A stretch of DNA of 64,000 bases. Origin: an uncultured Halomonas sp. (lineage in GTDB: Bacteria; Pseudomonadota; Gammaproteobacteria; Pseudomonadales; Halomonadaceae). Below are positions 1 to 10,011 of this stretch, piece after piece (position 1 is the first letter of the stretch; each line of letters opens with the position of its first letter). Position numbers and translations under genes: made by a program. Under the pieces are notes generated by a model. That model did no database searches, had not been told where the DNA came from, and was given only the letters and a program-made list of their open reading frames with translations. The stretch is taken from NCBI RefSeq assembly GCF_947490095.1, contig NZ_CANLFS010000019.1:1-64000 (forward strand), given 5' to 3'.

Positions 1-44
1 TCGTGGAAGTCGGCGGCCTCACCAGCGCCCTGCGAGGAAGGCGT

Positions 45-72
45 ATTCTACATGACCGGCTGTCGTTGTCAA
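45..72 (-). promoter_or_regulatory. strong sigma-70 promoter, likely rrn P2
   Basis: Reading leftward, a consensus -35 TTGACA (67-72) and -10 TAGAAT (45-50) are separated by 16 bp and followed by a GC-rich discriminator (ACGCC). It matches the architecture of a second promoter 136 bp upstream. Tandem promoters of this kind drive rRNA operons, and pssA-ilvC lies beside an rRNA operon in Pseudomonas as I recall. The transcribed gene is outside the window, so the rrn assignment is inference. Confidence 0.7.
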
Positions 73-180
73 CCCTGTTTAGCGTTCCGTGGAAGCTACC
101 GGGTGACCGACACTCAGCGATACCGAAGCATCGAGAGGTTCGCCTGACGCCTCAATGAGGCCTCGTCACGAGTGGCGCAC

Positions 181-208
181 ATTCTACCGAATCTGCCGCG
201 ACTGTCAA
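181..208 (-). promoter_or_regulatory. strong sigma-70 promoter, likely rrn P1
   Basis: Reading leftward, TTGACA (203-208) and TAGAAT (181-186) are 16 bp apart and followed by the GC-rich discriminator GTGCGCC. Both hexamers equal those of the downstream promoter at 45-72. GC-rich discriminators and short spacers are typical of promoters under stringent control. The window ends before any rRNA sequence. Confidence 0.7.
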
Positions 209-367
209 CCGGTGATTTTCGACGCCTTCCGAAAAACCCATTGCAGAACAGTCACTTCTGCCACATTCACCGCCTGCAACGTTTGCCCGTTGCCGGCAGC
301 GGATGCGTACTTTACGGTTTTCCCCTCGGGCCTGCAAGCCCTCGGCGTAAAAAAGTTTCAGAAACGG

Positions 368-392
368 CGACGCCCGCGGATGGCGGGCGTCG
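368..392 (-). terminator. hairpin downstream of pssA
   Basis: A 10-bp perfect stem (368-377 with 383-392, loop GGATG) lies 26 bp past the pssA stop. On the minus strand a T-tract follows about 14 nt later (352-357), so it is not a textbook intrinsic terminator, but it is the only strong hairpin between pssA and the outgoing promoters. Confidence 0.5.
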
Positions 393-417
393 AATGGCAG
401 GCAACCAGGGCAATGCA

Positions 418-1287
418 TCACCCCGACGACGGGACATGGCGCAGCTTGCGCATCACGGCCAGCGTCGGCCCCGAGGCAACGTAAGCACCGAACAGCAACA
501 GCAGCATCACCGAGGGCTCCAGGCTGATCACCACGAAACCCAGCACGATGGCCAGCAACACCACGAAGGGTACCGGGCCCTTGAGATCGATATCCTTGAA
601 GCTGTAGTAACGAATATTGCTGACCATGAGCACTCCGGCCGCCCCCACGATGACCAGCATCAGCAGCTTGTAGCCGAAGGCCTCGGCATCGAAGCTATGG
701 AAGGTCCAGACACTCGCCGCCACCAGCGCCGCCGCCGAAGGGCTGGGAAGGCCGATAAACCACTTCTTGTCGACGCTGCCGATCTGCACATTGAAGCGCG
801 CCAACCGCAGTGCGGCACAGGCCACATAGAGGAAGGCCACGACCCAGCCGGTCTTGCCGATATCCTGAAGTATCCAGGTAAAGGCCACCAGCGCCGGCGC
901 CACCCCGAAGGAAAGCATGTCCGAGAGGCTATCGTACTCGGCACCGAAGGCGCTCTGGGTATTGGTCATGCGCGCCACCCGACCATCCAGGCCGTCGAGT
1001 ACCATGGCGATGAATATCGCCACGGAGGCGGCCGTGAAGTCGCCGTTGATACCGGCAACGACGGCGAAGAAGCCGGCGAACAGCGCCGAGGTGGTAAAGA
1101 GGTTGGGCAACAGGTAGATGCCCTTGCGTCTGACGGTGCGCCCGTCTTCCTGTGCCTCCTCGATCACTTCGGTCTCACGCAGGAAGACCGACGCCAGGTC
1201 TTCATCCCGGGGGCGCTCCTCCTTCCGAGGCGCCTCCTCGTCATGTGGCGAGACATCGTGCTCGTTGCCGCGTGGTTCCTGACTCAT
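418..1287 (-). CDS. pssA: CDP-diacylglycerol-serine O-phosphatidyltransferase
   Basis: Makes phosphatidylserine from CDP-diacylglycerol and L-serine, the precursor of phosphatidylethanolamine, in the inner membrane. The CDP-alcohol phosphatidyltransferase signature is clear: DGLDGRVAR at residues 98-106, followed by GAEYDSLSD. Several hydrophobic segments follow. The first 50 or so residues are a charged, Glu/Arg-rich cytoplasmic extension. The start chosen (MSQEPRG, 289 aa) is the first ATG in a family-like position; a start 32 codons upstream is open but gives an unconvincing N-terminus. It lies downstream of ilvC on the same strand, an order shared with Pseudomonas, but two strong hairpins between them suggest separate transcripts. 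Confidence 0.93.
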   Translation of the reverse strand: MSQEPRGNEHDVSPHDEEAPRKEERPRDEDLASVFLRETEVIEEAQEDGRTVRRKGIYLLPNLFTTSALFAGFFAVVAGINGDFTAASVAIFIAMVLDGLDGRVARMTNTQSAFGAEYDSLSDMLSFGVAPALVAFTWILQDIGKTGWVVAFLYVACAALRLARFNVQIGSVDKKWFIGLPSPSAAALVAASVWTFHSFDAEAFGYKLLMLVIVGAAGVLMVSNIRYYSFKDIDLKGPVPFVVLLAIVLGFVVISLEPSVMLLLLFGAYVASGPTLAVMRKLRHVPSSG

Positions 1288-1400
1288 CGTTTCATCCGTT
1301 GTCTGGAAGTGATGGTGGACATTCTTGCACGACCACCCCAAAGCGCAAAGCGGCGCCCCCTCATAGAGGGAGCGCCCCACCACGGCAGCCGACGCGCCAA

Positions 1401-1467
1401 CGACAAGGGGCGCGGTTGCCCGCGCCCCTTGTCGTGCTGCAGATACGGCGCCCCTGCAAGCAGGGGC
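1401..1467 (-). terminator. double hairpin after ilvC
   Basis: Two stem-loops lie directly after the ilvC stop codon. One is 7 bp (1450-1456 with 1461-1467, loop CAAG), the next a perfect 15-bp stem (1401-1415 with 1420-1434, loop TTGC). Neither is followed by a T-tract, so they may slow polymerase, protect the ilvC 3' end, or end transcription with Rho. Confidence 0.55.
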
Positions 1468-1473
1468 GACGGA

Positions 1474-2657
<1,184 letters not shown>

Positions 2658-2665
2658 TCATCGCC

Positions 2666-3553
2666 ATGGACATGCGCCCCCTACACCACTTCCTCGCCCT
2701 GGCCGACACCCTGCACTTCGGGCGCGCCAGCGAGGCGTGTCACGTCAGCACCTCCACCCTCTCGCGCTCTATCCGCCACCTGGAGGAAAGCCTCGGCGTT
2801 ACCCTCTTCGAACGCGACAATCGTCATGTAGGGCTGACCCGGCAGGGCGAGACCTTCCAACGCTATGCCCGCGAGACCCTGGAGCGCTGGGAGGAACTTC
2901 GCCACTCACTGATGAGCGACGCCCATCGGTTGACCGGCGAGATCAGCGTCTACTGTTCGGTCACCGCCAGCTACAGCTTCCTCTATGAATTGCTCAGCGA
3001 GTTTCGCAGCCATCATCCCGGTATCGAACTCAAGCTGCATACGGGCGACCCTGCCGAGGCCATGAACCGAGTCCTCGCCGGCGACGAGGACATGGCGATC
3101 ACCCCCCGCCCCCGCCAGCCCCCGGAGGCCCTCGCCTTCAAGTCGCTGACCCGCGCGCCGCTGGTCTTTATCGCCCCCCGGGAGGCGCCGGACTGGCTTC
3201 CCGCCACGCCCGACACGCCCAGCGCCGAGCAGTGGCGCGATGTGCCGATGATCCTCTCCGAGGCGGGCCTGTCGCGCGGTCATGCCGATACCTGGTTTCG
3301 AGCCCTGGGCGTGACGCCGAGGATCTATGCCCAGGTCGCCGGTCACGAGGCGATCGTCAGCATGGTGGGCCTGAGCTTCGGCGTCGGTGTGGTACCCAAG
3401 ATCGTGCTCGATAACAGCCCGCTGCGCGAACGCGTTCGCGTGCTGCCGGTAAAACCGGAGCTGCCCCACTATGACGTGGGCCTCTGTGTGCTCGAGCGGC
3501 GCCTGAAGAGCCCGTTGATACGCGCCCTCTGGGATGAAGTGATGGAGCGCTGA
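2666..3553 (+). CDS. ilvY: LysR-type activator of ilvC
   Basis: Transcriptional regulator of 295 aa with an N-terminal winged helix-turn-helix (residues 1-60, with HFGRASEACHVSTSTLSR) and a periplasmic-binding-like effector domain. The whole length resembles E. coli IlvY: the SVTASYSFL segment, the GHEAIVSMVGL segment and the ENSP-like DNSPLRERV near the end. IlvY senses acetolactate and switches on ilvC. The start MDMRPLHHFL at 2666 fits the family; an upstream in-frame ATG at 2609 would lie inside the operator. It faces away from ilvC and converges on ilvH, with a shared terminator hairpin at its 3' end. Confidence 0.92.
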   Translation: MDMRPLHHFLALADTLHFGRASEACHVSTSTLSRSIRHLEESLGVTLFERDNRHVGLTRQGETFQRYARETLERWEELRHSLMSDAHRLTGEISVYCSVTASYSFLYELLSEFRSHHPGIELKLHTGDPAEAMNRVLAGDEDMAITPRPRQPPEALAFKSLTRAPLVFIAPREAPDWLPATPDTPSAEQWRDVPMILSEAGLSRGHADTWFRALGVTPRIYAQVAGHEAIVSMVGLSFGVGVVPKIVLDNSPLRERVRVLPVKPELPHYDVGLCVLERRLKSPLIRALWDEVMER

Positions 3554-3560
3554 AAGCCGA

Positions 3561-3582
3561 AAGCCGCCCCGAAGGGCGGCTT
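3561..3582. terminator. bidirectional hairpin between ilvY and ilvH
   Basis: A 9-bp perfect stem AAGCCGCCC / GGGCGGCTT with a CGAA tetraloop lies between the convergent ends of ilvY and ilvH. A- and T-rich flanks are short, so efficiency is uncertain. Confidence 0.65.
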
Positions 3583-3602
3583 CCTGATTCGACCACAAGG
3601 CG

Positions 3603-4094
3603 TCAGAGCGAAAGCACCTTGTCGCCCCGGGCAATACCCGACACGCCGGTACGCGCCACCTCCAGTATTCCTACCGGCTCCATGGCCTGCAGGAAGGCGT
3701 CGAGCTTGCCGGCGTCACCGGCGATCTGCACGGTGAACAGGCTCGGGCTGACATCGACGATCTGCGCACGGAAGATATCCGCGGTACGCTTGACCTCGTC
3801 GCGATTGGTCCCCAGCGCCTTTACCTTCACCAGCATCAGCTCGCGCTCGATATGGTTGCCTTCGGTAAGATCGACCAGCTTGACCACATCGATCAGCTTG
3901 TTGAGATGCTTGGTGATTTGTTCGATGACCCGGTCATCGCCCACCGTCGTGACCGTCAGGCGGGAAAGGGTAGCGTCCTCGGTAGGCGCCACGTTCAGCG
4001 TCTCGATGTTGAAGTTGCGCTGAGAGAAGAGCCCCACCACGCGAGACAGGGCGCCCGGTTCGTTTTCCATCAGAATCGAGATGATATGGCGCAT
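3603..4094 (-). CDS. ilvH: acetolactate synthase small (regulatory) subunit
   Basis: Regulatory subunit of acetohydroxyacid synthase: binds valine and gives feedback inhibition of the large subunit. It is 163 aa, the E. coli IlvH length. An N-terminal ACT domain is evident (RHIISILMENEPGALSRV, then NFNIETLNV), followed by the C-terminal domain containing SPSLFTVQIAG-like sequence. Its ATG overlaps the ilvI stop codon by one base (TGATG), so the two subunits are translationally coupled, as expected for a stoichiometric complex. Confidence 0.96.
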   Translation of the reverse strand: MRHIISILMENEPGALSRVVGLFSQRNFNIETLNVAPTEDATLSRLTVTTVGDDRVIEQITKHLNKLIDVVKLVDLTEGNHIERELMLVKVKALGTNRDEVKRTADIFRAQIVDVSPSLFTVQIAGDAGKLDAFLQAMEPVGILEVARTGVSGIARGDKVLSL

Positions 4095-5818
4095 CAGGTC
4101 CGCTCCGTCTTGGAAAGCAGCATGTCACGCATGGAGCCCAGAGGCACATGCATCGGATAGACGTGCTCGTGCGGGTCGACCGCAATATCGAGGAACACCA
4201 GCTCGTGAGTATCGGCGAAGGCACGCTCCAGTGCCGGCTCGAGCTCTTCGAGGGTCTCGACCTTCAGCGCAGTAAAGCCATAGGACTCGATCAACTTCTG
4301 GAAGTCCGGCAGCGACTCCATATAGGAGTGTGCATGACGCGACTTGTAGTTGAGGTCCTGCCACTGACGCACCATGCCCAGCGACGCATTGTTCAGGTTG
4401 ACGATCTTCACCCCGCCACCGAACTGCTTACAGGTGGAGAGCTCCTGCATCATCATCTGGAAGCTGCCCTCGCCGGTCACGCAGATCACCTGCTCGTCGG
4501 GGAAGTTCTGCTTGATCCCCATGGCGGCGGGAAACCCGAAGCCCATGGTGCCAAGCCCACCCGAGGTAATGAAGCGGTTGGGCTTGTCGAACTTGTAATA
4601 CTGGGCCGCGAACATCTGGTGCTGACCGACATCGGTGGTCACATAGGCCTCGCCCCGGGTGATACGACAAAGGGCCTCGACCACCTCCTGGGGCTTGAGC
4701 GTTTCTCCCGGCCGGGATGGCTCGTAGAGCTTGCCTACCCGCTCCTCACGCCAGCCTTCGACCTTCTGCCACCACTCCTCCAGGGCCTCGGGATAAGCGA
4801 TTTCCTTGCCTTGCACCAGGCTGATCATCTCGCTGATCACGCTACCCGCCGGCCCCACGATGGGCACATCGGCGCGCACGGTCTTGGACACCGAGCTCGG
4901 GTCGACATCCACATGGATGACCTTCGCGGTGGGGCAGAACTTCGAAGTGTTGTTGGTCACGCGATCGTCGAAGCGTGCGCCGATGGCGATCACCAGGTCG
5001 GCATGGTGCATGGCCATGTTCGATTCATAGGAACCATGCATGCCCAACCAGCCCAGGCACTGACGGTCGCTCTGGGGGTAGGCGCCAATGCCCATCAGCG
5101 TGGTGGTGATGGGGAAGCCGAGACGCTTGACCAGATCGGTCAGGCCCTCGCTGGCCCGCCCCGTGACCACGCCACCGCCGGTATAGAACACCGGGCGCTT
5201 GGCCTTGAGCATCAGCTCCACGGCCTTCTTGATCTGGCCGCTATGGCCCCGGGTCACCGGGTTATACGAGCGCATCTTGACCTTCTTCGGGTAGACGTAC
5301 TCGTAGCGTTCGGTAGGCGCGGTCATGTCCTTGGGAATATCCACCACGACCGGCCCCGGCCGGCCACTGGCGGCCAGGTAATAGGCCTTCTTGAGGACTT
5401 CCGGAATCTCGCTCGGGTGCTTGATCGCGAAACTGTGCTTCACGATCGGCCGGGTCACGCCAACGATGTCGGTTTCCTGGAAGGCATCGTCGCCAATCAG
5501 ATGACTCATCACCTGACCGCACAGCACCACCATGGGGATCGAATCCATGTAGGCGGTGGCGATGCCGGTGACGGCATTGGTCGCGCCGGGCCCGGAGGTA
5601 ACCAGCACCGTGCCGGGCTTGCCGGAGGCCCGCGCATAGCCGTCGGCCGCGTGAGTGGCGGCCTGCTCATGGCGAACCAGGATATGTTTCACCTTGTCCT
5701 GGCGGAACAGAGCGTCATAGATGTGCAACGCCGCACCACCGGGATAACCATAAATATATTCGACGCCCTCATCCTGCAGGAAGCGGGCGATCATGTCCGC
5801 GCCGGAAAGCAATTCCAC
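4094..5818 (-). CDS. ilvI: acetolactate synthase large (catalytic) subunit
   Basis: Thiamine-diphosphate enzyme making acetolactate from two pyruvates, the first committed step of valine/leucine synthesis (with 2-ketobutyrate, isoleucine). The 574-aa protein has the N-terminal catalytic segment with the activating Glu (DEGVEYIYGYPGG), the central FAD-type domain, and the C-terminal ThDP motif GEGSF...LNNASLG. The start is a GTG preceded by GGGAG and an A-run; the product begins MELLSGADMIARF like other IlvI/IlvB proteins. It heads an ilvI-ilvH operon with its own promoter about 300 nt upstream and a long GC-rich leader. Confidence 0.96.
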   Translation of the reverse strand: MELLSGADMIARFLQDEGVEYIYGYPGGAALHIYDALFRQDKVKHILVRHEQAATHAADGYARASGKPGTVLVTSGPGATNAVTGIATAYMDSIPMVVLCGQVMSHLIGDDAFQETDIVGVTRPIVKHSFAIKHPSEIPEVLKKAYYLAASGRPGPVVVDIPKDMTAPTERYEYVYPKKVKMRSYNPVTRGHSGQIKKAVELMLKAKRPVFYTGGGVVTGRASEGLTDLVKRLGFPITTTLMGIGAYPQSDRQCLGWLGMHGSYESNMAMHHADLVIAIGARFDDRVTNNTSKFCPTAKVIHVDVDPSSVSKTVRADVPIVGPAGSVISEMISLVQGKEIAYPEALEEWWQKVEGWREERVGKLYEPSRPGETLKPQEVVEALCRITRGEAYVTTDVGQHQMFAAQYYKFDKPNRFITSGGLGTMGFGFPAAMGIKQNFPDEQVICVTGEGSFQMMMQELSTCKQFGGGVKIVNLNNASLGMVRQWQDLNYKSRHAHSYMESLPDFQKLIESYGFTALKVETLEELEPALERAFADTHELVFLDIAVDPHEHVYPMHVPLGSMRDMLLSKTERT

Positions 5819-6110
5819 GTTTTTTTCTCCCCTGGAGGTCTCGAGTGCGATCCGTCACCCCCTGGGCGACGGTGTCGAGTGCGGCGGTATGCCGCTGCCG
5901 GCAACGCCGGCACCTGATGCCAAACCCTGGCAAGAAGCCCTGTTAGGGCCTGCACTCTCATCACGGCGGTTGGCCGCGGTCGGGGCGTTGGCCGACCCGG
6001 GCGGTGAGCCCGAGATCGGAAGTCCTTCGGCGGGTAGAGGCCACCGGCCTACCCTTCACACGGAAATGGGGGATTGCCCGCTGAGTCCGTATCCGTATCA
6101 GGAGGCTCCA
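5819..6110 (-). other. long untranslated leader of ilvI
   Basis: About 290 nt separate the presumed transcription start from the ilvI GTG. The leader holds several GC-rich inverted repeats (for example GCCGGCGTTGCCGGC near 5904-5918 and GGTAGGCC/GGCC near 6036-6054). I looked for a leader peptide rich in Ile, Val and Leu codons and found none convincing: one ATG frame near 5978 begins M-R-V-Q-A-L-T-G-L-L but runs on into ilvI out of frame. Its function, if any, is unknown. Confidence 0.4.
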
Positions 6111-6139
6111 AGATTCCATTAGCTCGGCAACGGTGTCAA
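6111..6139 (-). promoter_or_regulatory. putative ilvIH promoter
   Basis: Consensus TTGACA (6134-6139), a 17-bp spacer, and a weaker -10 GAATCT (6111-6116), reading toward ilvI. The clpB terminator lies just upstream, so ilvIH needs its own promoter here. Confidence 0.5.
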
Positions 6140-6185
6140 CCGCGCAAAAGGCGTGATATACGCCGCAGACTCAGGCAGAAGGCGC

Positions 6186-6217
6186 AAAAAGCCCGCCGGA
6201 CAGGGAGCCGGGCGGGC
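6186..6217 (-). terminator. clpB intrinsic terminator
   Basis: On the minus strand a GC-only stem (GCCCGCC / GGCGGGC, 6211-6217 with 6191-6197, extendable with a one-base bulge) is followed by TTTTT (6186-6190). It lies about 105 bp past the clpB stop. Confidence 0.75.
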
Positions 6218-6321
6218 AAGGAGGTTACAGGACGCAACCTGTCACTCAGTCTAGTCGGGAAGCCCCAGGATGCGAGTATCGCCGGCCGCTGGTGCGGGCC
6301 GGCGGCACTCACACCATTTCA

Positions 6322-8928
6322 TCACTGTGCGGCGGCCTCGGCCCGCGCCCGGTCGAACACCAGGCGGTCTTCATCGGCATCCACCCGGATGATATCGCCG
6401 GGTGTGAACTTTCCGGCCAGCAGGTCCTGGGCCAGGGGGTTCTCGATACGCGCCTGAATGGCTCGCTTGAGCGGCCGCGCCCCGAAGACCGGATCGAAGC
6501 CCACCACCGCGAGCTGGGCCATGGCCGCATCGCTGACCTCCAGGGACAGCTCATGCTCCGCCAGGCGGGCACGCAGGCGCTCGAGCTGGATCCCAGCGAT
6601 ACTCTGGATCTGCTCCTGACCGAGCGCATGGAATACCACGACCTCGTCGATGCGGTTGATCAGCTCGGGGCGGAAGTGCATGCCGACCACGTCCATTACC
6701 GAGCGCTTCATCTGATCGTAATCGGTATCGCCGCCACCCATGCGCTGGATGATGTCGGAGCCCATGTTGGAGGTCATCACAATCACCGTGTTGCGAAAGT
6801 CCACGGTGCGTCCCTGACCATCGGTGAGGCGACCGTCCTCCAGCACCTGCAGCAGGATATTGAAGACATCCGGGTGGGCCTTTTCTACCTCGTCGAGGAG
6901 CAGCACCGAGTAGGGCTTGCGGCGTACCGCCTCGGTCAGATAGCCGCCCTCCTCGTAGCCGACATAGCCAGGGGGCGCACCGATCAGGCGCGACACGGCG
7001 TGCTTCTCCATGAACTCCGACATGTCGATGCGAACCATCGCCTCCTCGGTATCGAAGAGGAAGTGGGCCAGCGACTTGCACAGTTCCGTCTTGCCGACGC
7101 CTGTAGGGCCGAGAAACAGGAAGGAGCCACTGGGCCGGTTCGGGTCGGCGAGCCCCGCCCGGGAGCGACGCACGGCGTTGGCCACCGCGGTCACCGCCTC
7201 GTGCTGGCCAATCACCCGCTCATGCAGCGCCTCTTCCATACGCAGCAGCTTGTCGCGCTCCCCCTCGAGCATCTTGGCCACGGGGATGCCGGTCCAGCGC
7301 GAGACTACCTCGGCGATCTCCTCCTCGGTGACATTGGAGCGCAGCAGCTGATGGCCGGAGGTATCGGCCTCGGTGTCTCCGGCCTCGGCAATCCTGTTCT
7401 CGAGCTCGGGAATCACCCCGTACTGGATCTCCGACATTCGCGCCAGGTCGCCCTGGCGGCGGGCCTGCTCCAGCTCCACCCGGGCACGATCGAGCGCGTC
7501 CCTGAACTGGGCCGCGCCCTGGATGCTGGCCTTCTCGGCCTTCCAGATCTCGTCGAGGTCGGCATACTCGCGCTCGAGTTCGCCAATCTCCTCCTCCAGA
7601 GTCTCCAGGCGCTTCTTCGAGGCCTCATCGGTTTCCTTCTTGAGGTGTTCGCGCTCCATCTTGAGCTGAATCAGCCGGCGGTCGAGGCGATCCATCTCCT
7701 CGGGCTTGGAGTCGAGCTCCATGCGGATACGCGAGGAAGCCTCGTCGATCAGGTCGATGGCCTTGTCAGGCAGCTTGCGGTCGGTGATATAGCGCGTGGA
7801 GAGCTTCGCCGCGGCGATGATGGCGCCATCGGTGATATCCACGCCGTGGTGTACTTCGTAGCGCTCCTTGAGGCCACGCAGGATCGCCACGGTGTCCTCC
7901 TCCGACGGCTCATCCACCACCACCTTCTGGAAGCGGCGCTCCAGGGCGGCATCCTTCTCGATATACTGACGATATTCGTCGAGGGTGGTGGCCCCCACGC
8001 AGTGCAACTCGCCGCGAGCCAGGGCCGGCTTGAGCATATTGCCGGCATCCATGGCCCCTTCGGCCTTGCCGGCACCCACCATGGTGTGCAGCTCATCGAT
8101 AAACAGGATGACCCGCCCCTCTTTCTGGGCGAGCTCCTTGAGCACCGACTTGAGGCGCTCCTCGAATTCGCCACGGAACTTGGCCCCGGCCAGCAGCGCC
8201 CCCATGTCCAGCGACAACACTCGCTTGTTCTTGAGACCCTCGGGCACCTCGCCATCGACGATGCGCTGAGCCAATCCCTCGACGATGGCGGTCTTGCCCA
8301 CCCCGGGCTCGCCGATCAGCACCGGGTTGTTCTTGGTACGCCGCTGCAGGACCTGGATGGCGCGACGAATCTCGTCGTCACGCCCGATCACCGGGTCGAC
8401 CTTGCCGCTGGCCGCTCGCTCGTTGAGATCCAGGGTGTACTTTTCCAGCGCTTCGCGCTGGTCCTCGGCGTTGGGGTCGTCGACCCTTTCCCCGCCGCGC
8501 ACACCATCCACCGCGCCCTCCAGCGACTTTCGCGAGAGCCCGGCCTGGGTCAGCAGCTTGCCGACCGCGCCCCCCGCCTCCAGCGCAGCGAGCAACACCA
8601 GCTCGCTTGCGATGTACTGATCACCGCGCTTCTGGGCCTCCCGGTCGGTCAGGTTGAACAGCTTGATCAGGTCGCGAGAGGGCTGCACCTCGCCGTCGAA
8701 CTGGGCGACCCTCGGCAGGTCGTCGAGGTGCCCGATCAGCGCCTCGCGCAGCCGGGCGGCATCGCCACCGGCCTTTTGCACCAGCGCCTTGGCACCGGTA
8801 TCGGTGGCGTCGAGCAGCGCCAGCAGCAGATGGCCAGGCTCGAGCTGATTATGTCCACGCCCCACGGCCAATGACTGGGCATCGGCCACGGCGTTCTGCA
8901 ACTTGGCGGTAAACTTGTCGAAACGCAT
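6322..8928 (-). CDS. clpB: ATP-dependent disaggregase ClpB
   Basis: Hexameric AAA+ chaperone that, with DnaK, pulls polypeptides out of heat-induced aggregates. The 868 aa give the full layout: N-terminal Clp-N domain (1-145), first AAA+ module with Walker A GEPGVGKT at 206-213, the coiled-coil middle domain (roughly 400-530), and the second AAA+ module with GPTGVGKT near residue 605. The start [11 protein letters not shown] is the family N-terminus. A sigma-32 promoter lies 71-99 bp upstream. The order rluD-pgeF-clpB is conserved in E. coli and Pseudomonas. The antisense strand is open over almost the whole gene, an artefact of GC-rich codon usage. Confidence 0.98.
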   Translation of the reverse strand: MRFDKFTAKLQNAVADAQSLAVGRGHNQLEPGHLLLALLDATDTGAKALVQKAGGDAARLREALIGHLDDLPRVAQFDGEVQPSRDLIKLFNLTDREAQKRGDQYIASELVLLAALEAGGAVGKLLTQAGLSRKSLEGAVDGVRGGERVDDPNAEDQREALEKYTLDLNERAASGKVDPVIGRDDEIRRAIQVLQRRTKNNPVLIGEPGVGKTAIVEGLAQRIVDGEVPEGLKNKRVLSLDMGALLAGAKFRGEFEERLKSVLKELAQKEGRVILFIDELHTMVGAGKAEGAMDAGNMLKPALARGELHCVGATTLDEYRQYIEKDAALERRFQKVVVDEPSEEDTVAILRGLKERYEVHHGVDITDGAIIAAAKLSTRYITDRKLPDKAIDLIDEASSRIRMELDSKPEEMDRLDRRLIQLKMEREHLKKETDEASKKRLETLEEEIGELEREYADLDEIWKAEKASIQGAAQFRDALDRARVELEQARRQGDLARMSEIQYGVIPELENRIAEAGDTEADTSGHQLLRSNVTEEEIAEVVSRWTGIPVAKMLEGERDKLLRMEEALHERVIGQHEAVTAVANAVRRSRAGLADPNRPSGSFLFLGPTGVGKTELCKSLAHFLFDTEEAMVRIDMSEFMEKHAVSRLIGAPPGYVGYEEGGYLTEAVRRKPYSVLLLDEVEKAHPDVFNILLQVLEDGRLTDGQGRTVDFRNTVIVMTSNMGSDIIQRMGGGDTDYDQMKRSVMDVVGMHFRPELINRIDEVVVFHALGQEQIQSIAGIQLERLRARLAEHELSLEVSDAAMAQLAVVGFDPVFGARPLKRAIQARIENPLAQDLLAGKFTPGDIIRVDADEDRLVFDRARAEAAAQ

Positions 8929-8998
8929 GTCACGTCCTCCATTGGGATGGCGAGACGGTCGGACGCCCCGCTTGACCCTGTTAGTGTCTTGATATCGT

Positions 8999-9027
8999 AA
9001 ATGGCGACACGTCGAGCGGGTTTCAAG
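8999..9027 (-). promoter_or_regulatory. sigma-32 heat-shock promoter of clpB
   Basis: Reading leftward, CTTGAAA (9021-9027), a 14-bp spacer and CGCCATTT (8999-9006) closely match the RpoH consensus CTTGAAA-N11-16-CCCCATNT. Position and orientation fit clpB exactly. Confidence 0.85.
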
Positions 9028-9071
9028 TCAGCGGCCGGGAGGGGCGCATGGCAAGTTGACGCAGATCAAGA

Positions 9072-9150
<79 letters not shown>

Positions 9151-9230
9151 AGGATATTGCCATCAAGGCTCACGACAAGGGGTGCGTATCGCGTAAAGCG
9201 TATAGCTTACGGCTCAGTTCCCCTAACGGG

Positions 9231-9986
9231 TCAGCGCAGCCAGATCACACTGGCCATTCTGCCCGTATGGCCATCATCACGGCGGTGGGAGTAGAAGCGC
9301 GATTCGCAGGCGGTGCAGAAGTGGCCGCCGCTGATATGGGAGACGCCCAGGCGCTCCAGGCGCAAACGCGCCAGACGATAGAGGTCGGCCATGTAGTGAC
9401 CCAGGCGGTAGGGACTGGGATCGAAGGCATCGACGGCCTCGGGATGCACGCCCACGAAGGCGTGGTAGACCTCGGGCCCCACCTCGAACTGGGCATTGGA
9501 GATCGCCGGGCCCAGCCAGGCCAGCTGCTCCTCGGGGGGAACCCCCAGTGCCGCCACCGTGGCCTCGAGCACACCGCCGGCCAACCCGCGCCAGCCGGCA
9601 TGAGCCACCGCCACGCGCTCGCCTCGGCGGTCGCAGAAAAACACCGGCAGACAGTCGGCGGTCAGCACCACACAGCCATGACTCCGATCGAAGGCCACCG
9701 CGGCATCGGCCTCGGGCGGCTCGGCGGCGTAGGCCTGCTGCACCCGGGCGCCATGCACCTGGTTGAGCCACAGCAGTGGCCGCTGCTCATCGACCTGCTT
9801 GTTCAACAGGCGCCGGCACAGCGCCACATGGTCGGCGTTGTCACCCACGTGGCCGGCCGGATTGAAGCAGGCGAAATCCCCCTGGCTGGGTCCGGTCTCG
9901 CGCGTGGTGACGAAGGCCCCCACGGAGGGGGGAGCCGGCCAGTCGGGCAGGATCAGGGTGGGCCGAAGGTCGGGGGCATCGCTCAT
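9231..9986 (-). CDS. pgeF: peptidoglycan editing factor / multicopper-oxidase-like purine nucleoside phosphorylase
   Basis: YfiH/DUF152 family, 251 aa, cytoplasmic. Family members remove mis-incorporated serine from peptidoglycan precursors and act on purine nucleosides with a zinc centre. The metal-binding residues are visible: His in NQVHGA, Cys in LTADCLPV, and His in VAHAGWRG. Downstream motifs GPAIS and FEVG are also present. It lies 25 bp after rluD on the same strand and is probably cotranscribed with it. The 7-bp repeat array follows its 3' end. Confidence 0.93.
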   Translation of the reverse strand: MSDAPDLRPTLILPDWPAPPSVGAFVTTRETGPSQGDFACFNPAGHVGDNADHVALCRRLLNKQVDEQRPLLWLNQVHGARVQQAYAAEPPEADAAVAFDRSHGCVVLTADCLPVFFCDRRGERVAVAHAGWRGLAGGVLEATVAALGVPPEEQLAWLGPAISNAQFEVGPEVYHAFVGVHPEAVDAFDPSPYRLGHYMADLYRLARLRLERLGVSHISGGHFCTACESRFYSHRRDDGHTGRMASVIWLR

Positions 9987-10011
9987 GGCCGTTTCCTCGG
10001 TGCAGCGGGGT

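Noticed and set aside
5816..5985. Ile/Val/Leu leader peptide controlling ilvI by attenuation
   Set aside because: The only ATG frame has few branched-chain codons in a row and runs into ilvI out of frame; no terminator with a T-tract follows it.
6292..8874. Long open frame antisense to clpB (also antisense to purL, ilvI, the RND pump, ilvC and pssA)
   Set aside because: Product is His/Gly/Leu-rich without domain similarity, and each lies opposite a clearly conserved gene. GC-rich third positions keep antisense frames open.
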